From: JADKIH01 sp964595205
Lineage (GTDB): Bacteria > Bacteroidota > Bacteroidia > AKYH767-A > 2013-40CM-41-45
DNA length: 64,000 nucleotides
Assembly (NCBI GenBank): GCA_964595205.1
Contig: CAZQOQ010000037.1
Coordinates: 248,001-312,000 of the forward strand
Direction of reading: 5' to 3'
The position numbers were made by a program, and so were the translations under genes. Position 1 is the stretch's first letter, and each line of letters begins with the position of its first letter. Positions 27,017 through 35,786 of the stretch are shown here, in pieces. The notes under the pieces are model-generated. The model made no database searches and was not told where the DNA came from. It was given only the letters and a program-made list of their open reading frames with translations.

Positions 27017-27821
27017 CGGTTACGGGGATTTTTTTATCGGCTTCTTTGATCTTGGTGAGGTTGTTTTTCTGTAAAATCTCGCGTGCAAGATTGAGGTAGT
27101 TCACAGAACCCTTGCTGCTTGCATCATGCATGATTATCGTTTGCCCGAAACTTGGCGCTTCTCCCAGTTTGGTATTTCTCTGGATGATCGTATCGAAAAC
27201 CATCTGCTGAAAATGCGTCTTTACTTCTTCGACAACCTGGTTGGATAAACGTAACCTGCTGTCGTACATTGTAAGTAAAATGCCCTCAATTTCCAGGTCG
27301 GGATTCAGCCTGCTCTGGACGATTTTTATCGTATTGAGGAGTTTTCCAAGTCCTTCGAGAGCGAAGTATTCGCACTGAACCGGAATGATCACGGAGTTCG
27401 CAGCGGTAAGCGCATTGATTGTAACGAGGCCAAGAGAAGGAGAACAATCGATAATGATGAAGTCGTATGTCGATTTCAGTTTATCAAGTACGTCTTTCAT
27501 TTTCCGCTCCCGGTTATTCAGGTGTATCATTTCGATTTCCGCTCCCACCAAATCAATATGCGAGGGGAGTAGATAGAGGTTCGGAGTCTCCGTCTTCATG
27601 ATGATATCCTTCGGATCTGCTTCGTTGATGATACATTCGTAGATGCTCGTCTTTATCGTTCGCGGGTCGAAACCCACACCTGATGTGGCATTTGCCTGCG
27701 GATCACTGTCGATGAGCAGGGTCTTATATTCAAGTACAGCAAGACTTGCTGCAAGATTCATGGCTGTTGTGGTTTTCCCGACTCCGCCTTTTTGATTCGC
27801 TATTGCAATTATTTTTCCCAT
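27006..27821 (-). CDS. parA: ParA/Soj chromosome-partition ATPase
   Basis: Deviant-Walker ATPase that dimerises on DNA with ATP and moves ParB-origin complexes. Seen are the KGGVGKTT Walker A motif (MGKIIAIANQKGGVGKTT), DSDPQANATSGVG, IDCSPSLG. 271 residues, a normal Soj length. Its C-terminal codons overlap parB by 11 nt, so the two are translationally coupled. First gene of the parA-parB-DUF5683-dapB-lepB block. Confidence 0.96.
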   Translation of the reverse strand: MGKIIAIANQKGGVGKTTTAMNLAASLAVLEYKTLLIDSDPQANATSGVGFDPRTIKTSIYECIINEADPKDIIMKTETPNLYLLPSHIDLVGAEIEMIHLNNRERKMKDVLDKLKSTYDFIIIDCSPSLGLVTINALTAANSVIIPVQCEYFALEGLGKLLNTIKIVQSRLNPDLEIEGILLTMYDSRLRLSNQVVEEVKTHFQQMVFDTIIQRNTKLGEAPSFGQTIIMHDASSKGSVNYLNLAREILQKNNLTKIKEADKKIPVTDEQ

Positions 27822-27829
27822 GTCGTTGT

Positions 27830-28510
27830 TTATATGTCTCTGCTTTCTCCAATATTCATTAACACTAATTCCTTACCTGATAATTCAAACTTTCTCTTTG
27901 CTTCTTTATGATCGATCTTTATGTTTTCAAAGGTGTCATAATGCATACCGATAATCCTGTCGCACTTGATGAAGTCAGATGCAATCACGGCATTGTCGAT
28001 CCCCATCGTAAAGTTATTGCCAATCGGCAAAAAAGCGAAATTCATCTTTTTAAAATCGCCAATCAGTTTCATATCGTAATGCAGAGCTGTATCTCCGGCG
28101 TAATAGAAATTTTCCTTTGGAGTCTCTATCAGAAAACCCATCGGGTTGCCGCCATAGGTGCCATCCGGCATGCTGCTCGAATGTATAGCCTGTACGCATT
28201 TCACTTTTCCGAAGTCGAAGATCCAGTGACCGCCGATATTCATCTGGTGTACTTTTTTAATCCCATGTTTTATCAACCAGTTTCCAATTTCCCAGTTACA
28301 AATGACCATTGCCTGCGTCCGCCTGGCAACGTTCAAAAGATCGGCTGTATGGTCCCAGTGCCCGTGTGAAACGAGGATGTAATCTGCCTCAACGGCATTC
28401 ACATCCAGTTTATTTGCCAGCGGATTTTCCGATATAAATGGATCAAAAAGCAGCTTTTTGCCTTCTACTTCCAACTGAAAGCAGGAATGGCCATAATAGT
28501 TAACTCGCAT
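27830..28510 (-). CDS. UPF0173 metal-dependent hydrolase (metallo-beta-lactamase fold)
   Basis: A 226-residue cytosolic metallo-hydrolase of the UPF0173/YtkL family. Metal ligands are visible in LVSHGHWDHTADL (HxHxDH) and AGDTALHYDMKLI, with a late His in IIGMHYDTFE. The family lacks a certain natural substrate. Starts MRVNYYGHSCFQLE, the normal family beginning. Ends 8 nt before parA. Confidence 0.9.
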   Translation of the reverse strand: MRVNYYGHSCFQLEVEGKKLLFDPFISENPLANKLDVNAVEADYILVSHGHWDHTADLLNVARRTQAMVICNWEIGNWLIKHGIKKVHQMNIGGHWIFDFGKVKCVQAIHSSSMPDGTYGGNPMGFLIETPKENFYYAGDTALHYDMKLIGDFKKMNFAFLPIGNNFTMGIDNAVIASDFIKCDRIIGMHYDTFENIKIDHKEAKRKFELSGKELVLMNIGESRDI

Positions 28511-28527
28511 AATTCCTTCACAAAATG

Positions 28528-28535
28528 CAAAAATA
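28528..28535 (-). promoter_or_regulatory. -7 box upstream of the UPF0173 gene
   Basis: TATTTTTG (minus strand), 17 nt before the UPF0173 start; may also drive the parA-to-lepB block. No -33 TTG at normal spacing. Confidence 0.4.
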
Positions 28536-28663
28536 AAGGAATTATCCTCCGAAATGCGTTTAAAGTTACCAACATTGAAATGGTTAATGATAACCGGTAT
28601 TCATGATTATTAACGAATTTTCAGGATTTGATTGTAGTTATTGACCACCGGTACGGACAAATG

Positions 28664-29737
28664 TCATTTACCCATTTTCAATTGCAAAAACTTTTCTTTC
28701 AACACTTCGTTTTCCTGAACGTCAAAACTTCCGGATTCTATCAGTTTCCTGGCATTGGCGATTCTTGCATTGGTGAGTGGATGGGTACTTAAAAATTCCG
28801 GGACCTCTGCAGTCTCATTTTTTTTCAATACTTCGAAGAGTTCAAGCATGCCATGGGGGTCGATGTTGTTTTTCACCAGGAACCGGAATCCTTTTTCATC
28901 GGCTTCCTTTTCGAAGGATCTTGAATAGGAAAGATTATTAAGATTGTTGGCATGCCCGGCCAGTACCGCCATGATTCCATTCGCATCGGAGGAAATAATC
29001 GAAATTATGATTAACCCTGAAACACTCCTGCAAAGTTCTTTCATCGAATGCCTGTAAATGACATGCGATGCTTCGTGAGCCAGCAGAGCAGACAGTTGCT
29101 GGTATGTGTCGATCTCTTTCAGAATTCCGGAAAAGACTACAATGTTTCCATCCGGCAATGCAAAGGCATTGATTTCTTTGGATTCTACAACCGTGAAATT
29201 CAGACTGCGCCCGGCGTTAAACGAAATTTGTTTTGCAAATTCATTCAACACCTCTGTTCTTCCGCTGTCAATCTTTTCCAGCGACATGAGGTTATCGTAA
29301 TAAGTCCTGCCCAGGCTTTCATCGTATGAAACCGGCAACATAGTCACCGCCTTTTCTGACAGCCAGGGAACCAAAAAAAAATATGCCGCTGCTATAAGAG
29401 CCACTATGAAAAGCACGATGCCGATATGCAACAAACTTCCTGCATGAATAAAACGATGATAGAAATTTCCCCTGCCGGTCTTCCGGAAATGTTCGAAGAA
29501 TTTCTCGCTGAAAATACCATCATCCACTATCAGCGTCTTCTCGCTGTCCAGCAACGGCCTGATCGTGATTTTTCCACCGGTTAAGTCGGGAACAACTTCA
29601 CTGATGTGCCATTCTCTTCTTGTGACCTGCTCTGACTCAAAAACAATCTTCGTATGGGACTTGTCAAATCCGACCGACACTTTAAAAGGACTGGAAGTAT
29701 GCCCGTCAAAATAAATTCCTTCAGCGCCGTCAAACAT
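28664..29737 (-). CDS. M48-family membrane metalloprotease
   Basis: A 357-residue zinc protease of the M48 (HtpX/Ste24-like) family. HEASHVIYRH is the HExxH site; a Glu in RSFEKEADEKGFRFL is the third ligand. A single hydrophobic helix (about 103-122) precedes the catalytic domain, and the N-terminal ~80 residues are a small beta-rich domain. Probable envelope quality control by analogy with BepA/HtpX. Its start shares one base with the stop of the DUF898 gene, so the two are co-translated. Confidence 0.9.
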   Translation of the reverse strand: MFDGAEGIYFDGHTSSPFKVSVGFDKSHTKIVFESEQVTRREWHISEVVPDLTGGKITIRPLLDSEKTLIVDDGIFSEKFFEHFRKTGRGNFYHRFIHAGSLLHIGIVLFIVALIAAAYFFLVPWLSEKAVTMLPVSYDESLGRTYYDNLMSLEKIDSGRTEVLNEFAKQISFNAGRSLNFTVVESKEINAFALPDGNIVVFSGILKEIDTYQQLSALLAHEASHVIYRHSMKELCRSVSGLIIISIISSDANGIMAVLAGHANNLNNLSYSRSFEKEADEKGFRFLVKNNIDPHGMLELFEVLKKNETAEVPEFLSTHPLTNARIANARKLIESGSFDVQENEVLKEKFLQLKMGK

Positions 29738-30726
29738 CAGATTACAAAGCCAAAGTCAAGCATGTCACTCAGATCTTCGCCGGTCGCATCTTTGTAATCA
29801 ATTTCGGTCTGGTTGATCTTTTCCAGGTTCACATCGCCCGAGATTGCAATATTTGAAAAAACAAACCTTAACGACCGGCATACAATCCAGGAATAGGCGA
29901 GTCCCAGCGTGAAAATAAACAGAAGAATATTAGTGATTACCAGCACGGCAATGCCTCCGCCGGTTGCTTTATTTTTTAACGTTAATTTTTTACCGGTCGC
30001 CTCATCAGCAACAGTGAGGTTGTCGATGTAGTAATCCATCAGCTTCTTTTGCCACCAGAAAGCATAGATTCCGAGCGTGACAATGGTGAGAAGGTATCCC
30101 TTCAGGTTCAGCAGAAAATACTCGCCACCCTTACCCTGATATTTGAAACTCAGTGAACCGAGCCTCACATGATTCAAGAGGTAGTTACGCAGGTTCATGG
30201 TGAACCAGGCTCCGTAAATTCCGAGCGTGATCATCGTAAGGAAAATCCCTTTGAAAAATATAATTGAGAACTTTTTCCGGTCGCCGCGATATCCCATTCG
30301 TATACCACTCCAGCTGGTACGCGACATCCTGTACCGGTATGAGCCATGAATGGCAAGAGGTATTATTGCAAGTATACCCAGATACAACACGATGATGCCC
30401 GGAACAAGCATGTTAAAATAGATCAGCAGGAAGCACAGGCCGTAAATGATTACGAGAATTAATATCGCCTTGATGAATCCTCTGAACATTTCATTACCCG
30501 TACCGTGAAATACAAATGGTGTCTGGTTGAGCTCTGTCGCATTATACAGGTACTTCAGTTTTCTTGCCTTCGCCCAGGGATAATATAATCCCAGTGTAAT
30601 TACAGTGAACAGCCAGTTTACAATGAGGATGGTAAAATATTCTCCTCCATTTCCATTGAAAGAAAGTTTCTTCTCTTCAGGAAAAACTTCCGGTTCGGAA
30701 TTCATTGCTGTCGATTGAATATCCAT
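29737..30726 (-). CDS. DUF898 (YjgN-family) membrane protein
   Basis: A 329-residue inner-membrane protein with about eight helices in repeated units built on FNGNGGEYFTILIVNWLF, YQGKGGEYFLLNLKGYL and TLGLAYSWIVCRSLRF. Members of DUF898/YjgN have no proven role. Directly followed by the M48 protease (1-nt overlap), a combination also suggesting that it may be a substrate or partner of the protease, an inference from context. Confidence 0.88.
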   Translation of the reverse strand: MDIQSTAMNSEPEVFPEEKKLSFNGNGGEYFTILIVNWLFTVITLGLYYPWAKARKLKYLYNATELNQTPFVFHGTGNEMFRGFIKAILILVIIYGLCFLLIYFNMLVPGIIVLYLGILAIIPLAIHGSYRYRMSRTSWSGIRMGYRGDRKKFSIIFFKGIFLTMITLGIYGAWFTMNLRNYLLNHVRLGSLSFKYQGKGGEYFLLNLKGYLLTIVTLGIYAFWWQKKLMDYYIDNLTVADEATGKKLTLKNKATGGGIAVLVITNILLFIFTLGLAYSWIVCRSLRFVFSNIAISGDVNLEKINQTEIDYKDATGEDLSDMLDFGFVI

Positions 30727-30754
30727 ATCGTAAAAGGGTAGGGGTACAAAAAGA

Positions 30755-30777
30755 AAAACCTCCTGAAAAGAGGTTTT
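30755..30777 (-). terminator. Terminator after the DUF3276 gene
   Basis: Stem AAAACCTC (30755-30762) / GAGGTTTT (30770-30777) with a 7-nt loop and T-runs on leaving. Lies 13 nt past the DUF3276 stop and separates it from DUF898. Confidence 0.75.
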
Positions 30778-30789
30778 ATCATAAGTGTT

Positions 30790-31146
30790 TTATTTGCCGA
30801 GATCGTCGAAGTTCACATCGCTGTAAGGCGAACTTCCGCTGGTATTATCGTCGTGACCCGGACCAGCTTCATTGTGTGCCGGCTGTTCAAAGGGCTTCAG
30901 CGTTCCGACGTGATTGATGGCCTCATTTAAACCATCTACGAATTTCTGAAAGTCTTCCCGGTAAAGAAAAATTTTATGCTTTTCAAAAAACGGAGATCCA
31001 TCATCTCCGATTCTCTTTTTACTTTCTGTGATGGTCAGATAATAATCCTGAGCCTTCGTTGTTTTGACATCAAAAAAATAAGTGCGCTTTCCTGCTCTTA
31101 CAGATTTTGAAAATACTTCTTCACGTTGATTATGGTTCTCTGACAT
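30790..31146 (-). CDS. DUF3276 PUR-alpha-like nucleic-acid-binding protein
   Basis: A 118-residue protein of the DUF3276 family, the bacterial version of the PUR (Pur-alpha) domain that binds single-stranded DNA or RNA. SVRAGKRTYFFDVKTTKAQDYYLTITESKKR and FQKFVDGLNEAI form the PUR fold; the C-terminal 40 residues are acidic and likely disordered. It has its own promoter and terminator, so it is monocistronic. Confidence 0.9.
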   Translation of the reverse strand: MSENHNQREEVFSKSVRAGKRTYFFDVKTTKAQDYYLTITESKKRIGDDGSPFFEKHKIFLYREDFQKFVDGLNEAINHVGTLKPFEQPAHNEAGPGHDDNTSGSSPYSDVNFDDLGK

Positions 31147-31175
31147 AAATGGGATTGTTAGTTCGCGATTTGAAG

Positions 31176-31204
31176 CAAAAATAGAAAAATATTTTACTAC
31201 GCAA
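31176..31204 (-). promoter_or_regulatory. Promoter of the DUF3276 gene (-33 TTG, -7 TATTTTTG)
   Basis: TTG at 31204-31202 and TATTTTTG at 31183-31176 on the minus strand, separated by 18 nt; the -7 element ends about 30 nt before the start codon. Confidence 0.6.
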
Positions 31205-31282
31205 GGAAATCACGTAAAACCTTCAATATTCGTTCTTTGGGAATTAACAAAACGGGAAGGTGAATGTGTTTAATCTGTTAAT

Positions 31283-31320
31283 AAACAGGAGAATATGTAA
31301 TAATGAAGATTTTCCTGTTT
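31283..31320 (-). terminator. Possible uvrA terminator hairpin
   Basis: AAACAGGA (31283-31290) and TCCTGTTT (31313-31320) form a perfect 8-bp stem with a 22-nt loop, 36 nt past the uvrA stop. The 3' T-run is short (TTTATTAA), so this is tentative. Confidence 0.4.
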
Positions 31321-31355
31321 GATGCTAATTCATAACTTTCCGCAAAGAAAATTTT

Positions 31356-34298
31356 TCATGACGGAGAAATAATACCAATCTTATCTTTCAAATATTTTCC
31401 CGTATACGATTCAGAACAATGGACAAGTTCATCCGGCGTTCCTTCAAACAAAAGTCTTCCTCCTTCATTACCGCCTTCCGGACCAAGGTCTATTACCCAG
31501 TCAGCACATTTGATCACTTCCGAATTGTGTTCAATGATCAGGATGCTGTTTCCCTGTGAAATCAGCATATCGAAAGCCTTTAGTAGTTTTCTTATATCAT
31601 GAAAATGAAGTCCTGTCGTCGGCTCATCAAAAATAAAAAGCGTATGCTCATGACTGTTACCCTTGCCGATGAATGATGCAAGTTTGATTCGTTGAGCTTC
31701 TCCGCCACTGAGGGTGCTCGAAGATTGTCCCAGGCCTATGTATCCCAGGCCCACATCCTGAAGCGGTTTCAGCTTAGCCGCAATTCTTGCATCATTTCCA
31801 AATGATTTTACGGGTGAACCAAAATATCCGATGGCCTCGTCTACTGTCATCTCCAGCACGTCTGCTATATTTTTACCCCTGTACTCAACATCAAGAATCT
31901 CCTGCTTGAATCTCTTGCCGTTGCAGTTTTCACAAACAAGGTGTATGTCTGCCATGAATTGCATTTCGATGGTGACTTCACCTTCGCCTTCACAAACTTC
32001 ACAACGGCCGCCTTCCACATTAAAAGAGAAATGCCCGGGCTTGTATCTTCGAGCCCTCGAAAGCGGCAGGTCTGCAAATAACATCCGTATGTCGTCGAAT
32101 GCCTTTACATAGGTCACGGGGTTGGAACGCGATGATTTGCCGATCGGGTTCTGGTCTACAAATTCGACCGAAGTAATTTTATTGTAATCACCGCTGAGTT
32201 TGTCGAATGCCCCGCTTTGTTCACCAAATCCTCCATGGATTTTTTTCAATGCGGGATAGATCACTTTCTTGACAAGCGAAGTCTTTCCGCTTCCGCTCAC
32301 TCCAGTAACCACCGTCATGATGCCAAGCGGAATCTTCACTGAAATATTTTTCAGGTTGTTTTCTCTCGCACCTTCAATGCGGATCAGGCCTGTGGCTGTC
32401 CTCCTTCGGTATGGCAGGCTGATCTGTTCCTTTCCGCTGAGGTATTTCCCGGTGTAGCCTGTTTCCTGGTGAACGATCTCGTCATATGTTCCCTGGAAAA
32501 TGAGTTCTCCTCCATGCACTCCCGCATCCGGCCCGATGTCGATGAGCTGATCGGCTGCTTTCATGATCTCTTCGTCATGCTCCACGACGATGAGCGTGTT
32601 ACCTACGTCGCGCAGTGATTTCAATACCTTAATCAGCCTGTGAGTGTCTCTCGGATGCAGCCCTATACTCGGCTCATCGAGAATGTACATCGATCCGACC
32701 AGGCTGCTGCCTAAGGAAGTCGCGAGATTGATCCGCTGCGATTCACCGCCTGATAGGGAATTGGAGAGGCGATTCAATGTGAGGTATCCTAATCCCACAT
32801 TCACCAGGAAGTGCAGCCTGTTTTTAATTTCCAGCAGGATTCGTTTCCCAATTTCATTTTCATGTGCGGTCAGTTCGAGGTTGTTGAAAAAGGAAAGACT
32901 GTCTTTCACAGGCATTAATACAATGTCTGTAATCGATCGTCCGCCGACTTTCACATAATTTGCGTCGCCTCTCAGGCGCGTTCCGCGGCATTCCGGACAA
33001 ATGGTCCGGCCCCTGTATCTCGACAGCATCACTCGATATTGAATCTTGTATGCCTGTGTTTCTACCCATTTGAAGAATGCATTCAGTCCTGCGAAATATG
33101 AATTGCCCGTCCACAGCAAGGCCCGCTGGTCTTCACTCAGCTCATAGATCGGCCGGTGAATCGGGAAATCAAATTTGTAAGCTTTCTTTACAAGTTCGTC
33201 GTTCCATTCTTTCATCTTTTCGCCGCGCCAGCAAACGATGGCTCCATCGTATACTGACAACGATTTATCCGGGATGACCAGGTCTTCGTCGATTCCGATT
33301 ATGGATCCGAAGCCTTCACACCTGCGACAGGCCCCGTAAGGATTATTAAAACTGAATAGCTGGGTACTGGGTTCTTCAAATAAAATTCCGTCGAGAAAAA
33401 AACGGTTTGAAAAGGAGTTGACGATGGTTTTATTTTCCGATACAATTTCTGTCGCACACTCACCCTGTCCTTCGAAGAAGGCCGCCTGTATGGAATCGGC
33501 CATGCGTGAATCATTCCCTTCATCCTCTTTCGTAACCGTAAATCGATCGATCACAATCTGAATGCCTGAAGCAATTTTTTCATGCAAATCAGGAGCAACA
33601 GTTTCATCACCCTTTTTTTTAGCCGGCCGTTTTACAGTTTGCTTGTTTGGATTAACGGTTGTTTCTTTTAAAGACCTGAGCAGTTTTTCATTTTCCGGTA
33701 AAAGCACATCCTCGATCTTATGAACCGAATTTGCAAATTTCACTCTCACAAATCCCTTCTGAATAAGCACATTCAGATCATCTTCGATGCTTCTTCCTGG
33801 ATGCAGAAAAAGGGGAGCAAGTAAAATCACTTTTGTTCCTTCAGGAAAGGAATTGATGTGTTTTAATACATCCTCGACCGTATTTCTCTTTACCAGGTTT
33901 CCCGATACCGGGGAATAGGTTTTGCCGATACGTGCGAAAAGTAATTTAAGGTAATCGTAAATTTCTGTGGATGTTCCGACGGTTGAACGCGGATTTCTCG
34001 TATTCACCTTTTGCTCGATAGCTACAGCAGGGGAGATGCCGTGAATATAATCCACATCGGGTTTATCCATGCGACCGATGAACTGGCGGGCATAACTGCT
34101 GAGACTTTCAACATACCTGCGCTGTCCCTCGGCGTACAATGTATCAAAAGCGAGCGACGACTTTCCGGATCCCGAAAGTCCGGTAATAACTATGAATTTA
34201 TTCCTGGGAAGCGCGATGTCTATGTTTTTCAGGTTATGGACGCGGGCCCCTTTAATTATTATATACTCCCTGGAATCAGGTTTTTCGATATTTTGCAT
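31356..34298 (-). CDS. uvrA: Excinuclease ABC subunit A
   Basis: DNA damage-recognition ATPase of nucleotide excision repair. The 980-residue protein has both ABC cassettes (GLSGSGKSS and GVSGSGKTS Walker A; LSGGESQRI and LSGGEAQRI signatures) and the Cys-pair zinc modules (CRRCEGFG, CPECRGTR, CEVCEGEG, CENCNGKR). The start at 34298 gives MQNIEKPDSREYIIIKGARVHNLKNI; an open frame extends 28 codons further but runs into the AGCCAATT satellite. A TACTTTTG box sits 19 nt upstream of the chosen start, which supports it. Confidence 0.96.
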   Translation of the reverse strand: MQNIEKPDSREYIIIKGARVHNLKNIDIALPRNKFIVITGLSGSGKSSLAFDTLYAEGQRRYVESLSSYARQFIGRMDKPDVDYIHGISPAVAIEQKVNTRNPRSTVGTSTEIYDYLKLLFARIGKTYSPVSGNLVKRNTVEDVLKHINSFPEGTKVILLAPLFLHPGRSIEDDLNVLIQKGFVRVKFANSVHKIEDVLLPENEKLLRSLKETTVNPNKQTVKRPAKKKGDETVAPDLHEKIASGIQIVIDRFTVTKEDEGNDSRMADSIQAAFFEGQGECATEIVSENKTIVNSFSNRFFLDGILFEEPSTQLFSFNNPYGACRRCEGFGSIIGIDEDLVIPDKSLSVYDGAIVCWRGEKMKEWNDELVKKAYKFDFPIHRPIYELSEDQRALLWTGNSYFAGLNAFFKWVETQAYKIQYRVMLSRYRGRTICPECRGTRLRGDANYVKVGGRSITDIVLMPVKDSLSFFNNLELTAHENEIGKRILLEIKNRLHFLVNVGLGYLTLNRLSNSLSGGESQRINLATSLGSSLVGSMYILDEPSIGLHPRDTHRLIKVLKSLRDVGNTLIVVEHDEEIMKAADQLIDIGPDAGVHGGELIFQGTYDEIVHQETGYTGKYLSGKEQISLPYRRRTATGLIRIEGARENNLKNISVKIPLGIMTVVTGVSGSGKTSLVKKVIYPALKKIHGGFGEQSGAFDKLSGDYNKITSVEFVDQNPIGKSSRSNPVTYVKAFDDIRMLFADLPLSRARRYKPGHFSFNVEGGRCEVCEGEGEVTIEMQFMADIHLVCENCNGKRFKQEILDVEYRGKNIADVLEMTVDEAIGYFGSPVKSFGNDARIAAKLKPLQDVGLGYIGLGQSSSTLSGGEAQRIKLASFIGKGNSHEHTLFIFDEPTTGLHFHDIRKLLKAFDMLISQGNSILIIEHNSEVIKCADWVIDLGPEGGNEGGRLLFEGTPDELVHCSESYTGKYLKDKIGIISPS

Positions 34299-34316
34299 TG
34301 GAAATTCCTCAATCTG

Positions 34317-34324
34317 CAAAAGTA
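34317..34324 (-). promoter_or_regulatory. -7 box upstream of uvrA
   Basis: TACTTTTG (minus strand). The -33 region falls inside the adjoining satellite, whose units (TTGGCTAA) supply a TTG every 8 bp; one lies 23 nt upstream. Confidence 0.5.
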
Positions 34325-34330
34325 CAGAAA

Positions 34331-34462
34331 ACAAGTAGCCAAGTAGCCAATTAGCCAATATGCTGATTAGCCAATTAGCCAATTAGCCAATAAATTTCTA
34401 TATTCTGAATTTATTCCAAACTTAAATCGGCTAATTTGCATTTTGGCTAATCGGCTAATTAA
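34331..34462. repeat. Inverted 8-bp satellite pair (ATTAGCCA / TGGCTAAT)
   Basis: Left arm 34331-34392 has about seven attagcca-type units; right arm 34426-34462 carries three reverse-complement units (tcggctaat, ttggctaat). It lies in the divergent space between uvrA (minus) and the sigma-factor gene (plus) and reaches to within 7 nt of the uvrA -7 box. Confidence 0.9.
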
Positions 34463-34524
34463 CCTCTTTTGTCAAAAATCTGTAAGGAAACACACAATCT
34501 TGTTGATAATTATTTAAATGTACT

Positions 34525-34555
34525 TGCGTTTAAATAACAAATGATATATATTTGA
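34525..34555 (+). promoter_or_regulatory. Promoter of the ECF sigma-factor gene
   Basis: TTG at 34525-34527, 20-nt spacer, TATATTTG at 34548-34555. Predicts a leader of about 95 nt before the ATG at 34656. Confidence 0.65.
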
Positions 34556-34655
34556 TCTGCTTTTAGGAGCAATCCATCAATTTTAAAACTAAAAAAAGGA
34601 CAAAACATAGGATAATTCTACTTTAATACTAACCCTTAATTAAAGCAGAACCCTT

Positions 34656-35243
34656 ATGTCTAAAATCCAAATGATGGATGATAAAGATCTCGTGCATCTT
34701 TATCAGAATGGAAACCAATCAGCCATTACCGAATTAGTACATCGTTACAAGCAACGTATTCATTCTACGATTTTTTTCCTGGTAAAAAACCAGGAACTCG
34801 CAGAGGATCTCTTCCAGGAGACATTTATCAAAATCATCAACAGCTTAAGAAAGAATCATTACAACGAGCAGGGAAAGTTTTTGCCCTGGGCTTTGAGGAT
34901 TGCGCATAACCTGGTGATCGACCATTTCAGGAAAGAAAAACTGATGCCGCTTCAGCATGATACAGAGGAATTCAGCGTTTTCGATATTATGGCATCCAAC
35001 AACAGGAACGCTTCCGAACAGATGATCTATGATGAGAAGATTCAATATGTACGTGGGCTTCTGGACCGATTACCATTCGAACAACGCGAAGTGGTCATCC
35101 TCCGTCACTACGCCGGTCTTTCGTTTAAGGAAATCTCAAAAATGCTCGATATAAATATCAATACGGCTCTCGGAAGAATGCATTATGCAGTCCTTAAGAT
35201 GCGTGAAATGGTTGAAAATGAGAAGGTCAGGTTAAAAGAATAA
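34656..35243 (+). CDS. ECF-type RNA polymerase sigma factor
   Basis: A 195-residue sigma-70-family factor with region 2 (LVHRYKQRIHSTIFFLVKNQELAEDLFQETFIKII, promoter melting and -10 binding) and region 4 HTH (LPFEQREVVILRHYAGLSFKEISKMLDININTALGRMHYAVLKMRE). Region 3 is absent, as in ECF sigmas. It is followed 67 nt later by a 69-residue acidic protein on the same strand, a pair often seen in Bacteroidota, presumably regulator and sigma. The target regulon is unknown. Confidence 0.92.
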   Translation: MSKIQMMDDKDLVHLYQNGNQSAITELVHRYKQRIHSTIFFLVKNQELAEDLFQETFIKIINSLRKNHYNEQGKFLPWALRIAHNLVIDHFRKEKLMPLQHDTEEFSVFDIMASNNRNASEQMIYDEKIQYVRGLLDRLPFEQREVVILRHYAGLSFKEISKMLDININTALGRMHYAVLKMREMVENEKVRLKE

Positions 35244-35310
35244 AAATAATATCGTTCTTTAAATATTTCTTTTATACCTGCGTTTTGAAGGTTATACAAT
35301 TCAAAAATGC

Positions 35311-35520
35311 ATGATTAAAAGATCTACTTTCTCCGACTTGCTGTCCTACGCTTACAATGAAACCGGTCTTCATGAGAGTGACCGTATTCAAAAATCAATC
35401 GACGGCGATCCACTTGTTCAGGAAGAATTTAATGAGCTCACAGAAACAATAAAAATTCTGGACGAAGCTGCTCCTGAAGTTAATCCTGAAGTAATTGAAA
35501 AAATCCTAAGGTTCTGCTGA
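35311..35520 (+). CDS. Small acidic protein, candidate anti-sigma or partner
   Basis: A 69-residue acidic protein (MIKRSTFSDLLSYAYNETGLHESDRIQKSIDGDPLVQEEFNELTE-type sequence), mostly helical with no membrane segment. It follows the ECF sigma gene and precedes a strong terminator, so the two form one transcript. I recognise no domain; by position it could be a soluble anti-sigma factor or cofactor, an inference from context alone. Confidence 0.75.
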   Translation: MIKRSTFSDLLSYAYNETGLHESDRIQKSIDGDPLVQEEFNELTETIKILDEAAPEVNPEVIEKILRFC

Positions 35521-35532
35521 TCTTTAGGGGTT

Positions 35533-35566
35533 AAAAAAAAGTCCGCCTTACGGGCGGACTTTTTTT
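35533..35566. terminator. Strong bidirectional terminator
   Basis: A-run, stem GTCCGCC (35541-35547), 5-nt loop TTACG, GGCGGAC (35553-35559), T-run. Ends the sigma-partner transcript. Confidence 0.92.
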
Positions 35567-35774
35567 CTCTCTAATCTATTTTGTCTTTTGTTCAATTCAT
35601 AGGCGACATTTTTTTATTGGAATAAATTTACTTTGATGCATTTACTGTTTCAATTTTATTTTGCAATTCTATCCGGGTATTAGGTGAATGATTTTTATCG
35701 CATGACGAAGTCTGAATTTATAGTCAGTCATTTTCACAAAGCGGTTTTTTATGAATTAGACGTTGTCCTTCGAT

Positions 35775-35782
35775 TATCTTTG
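35775..35782 (+). promoter_or_regulatory. -7 box of nth, predicting a leaderless mRNA
   Basis: TATCTTTG ends only 4 nt before the nth ATG (35787). With the usual +1 some 5-7 nt downstream, the transcript would start at or next to the start codon. This also decides against the in-frame ATG at 35763. Confidence 0.55.
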
Positions 35783-35786
35783 TACA

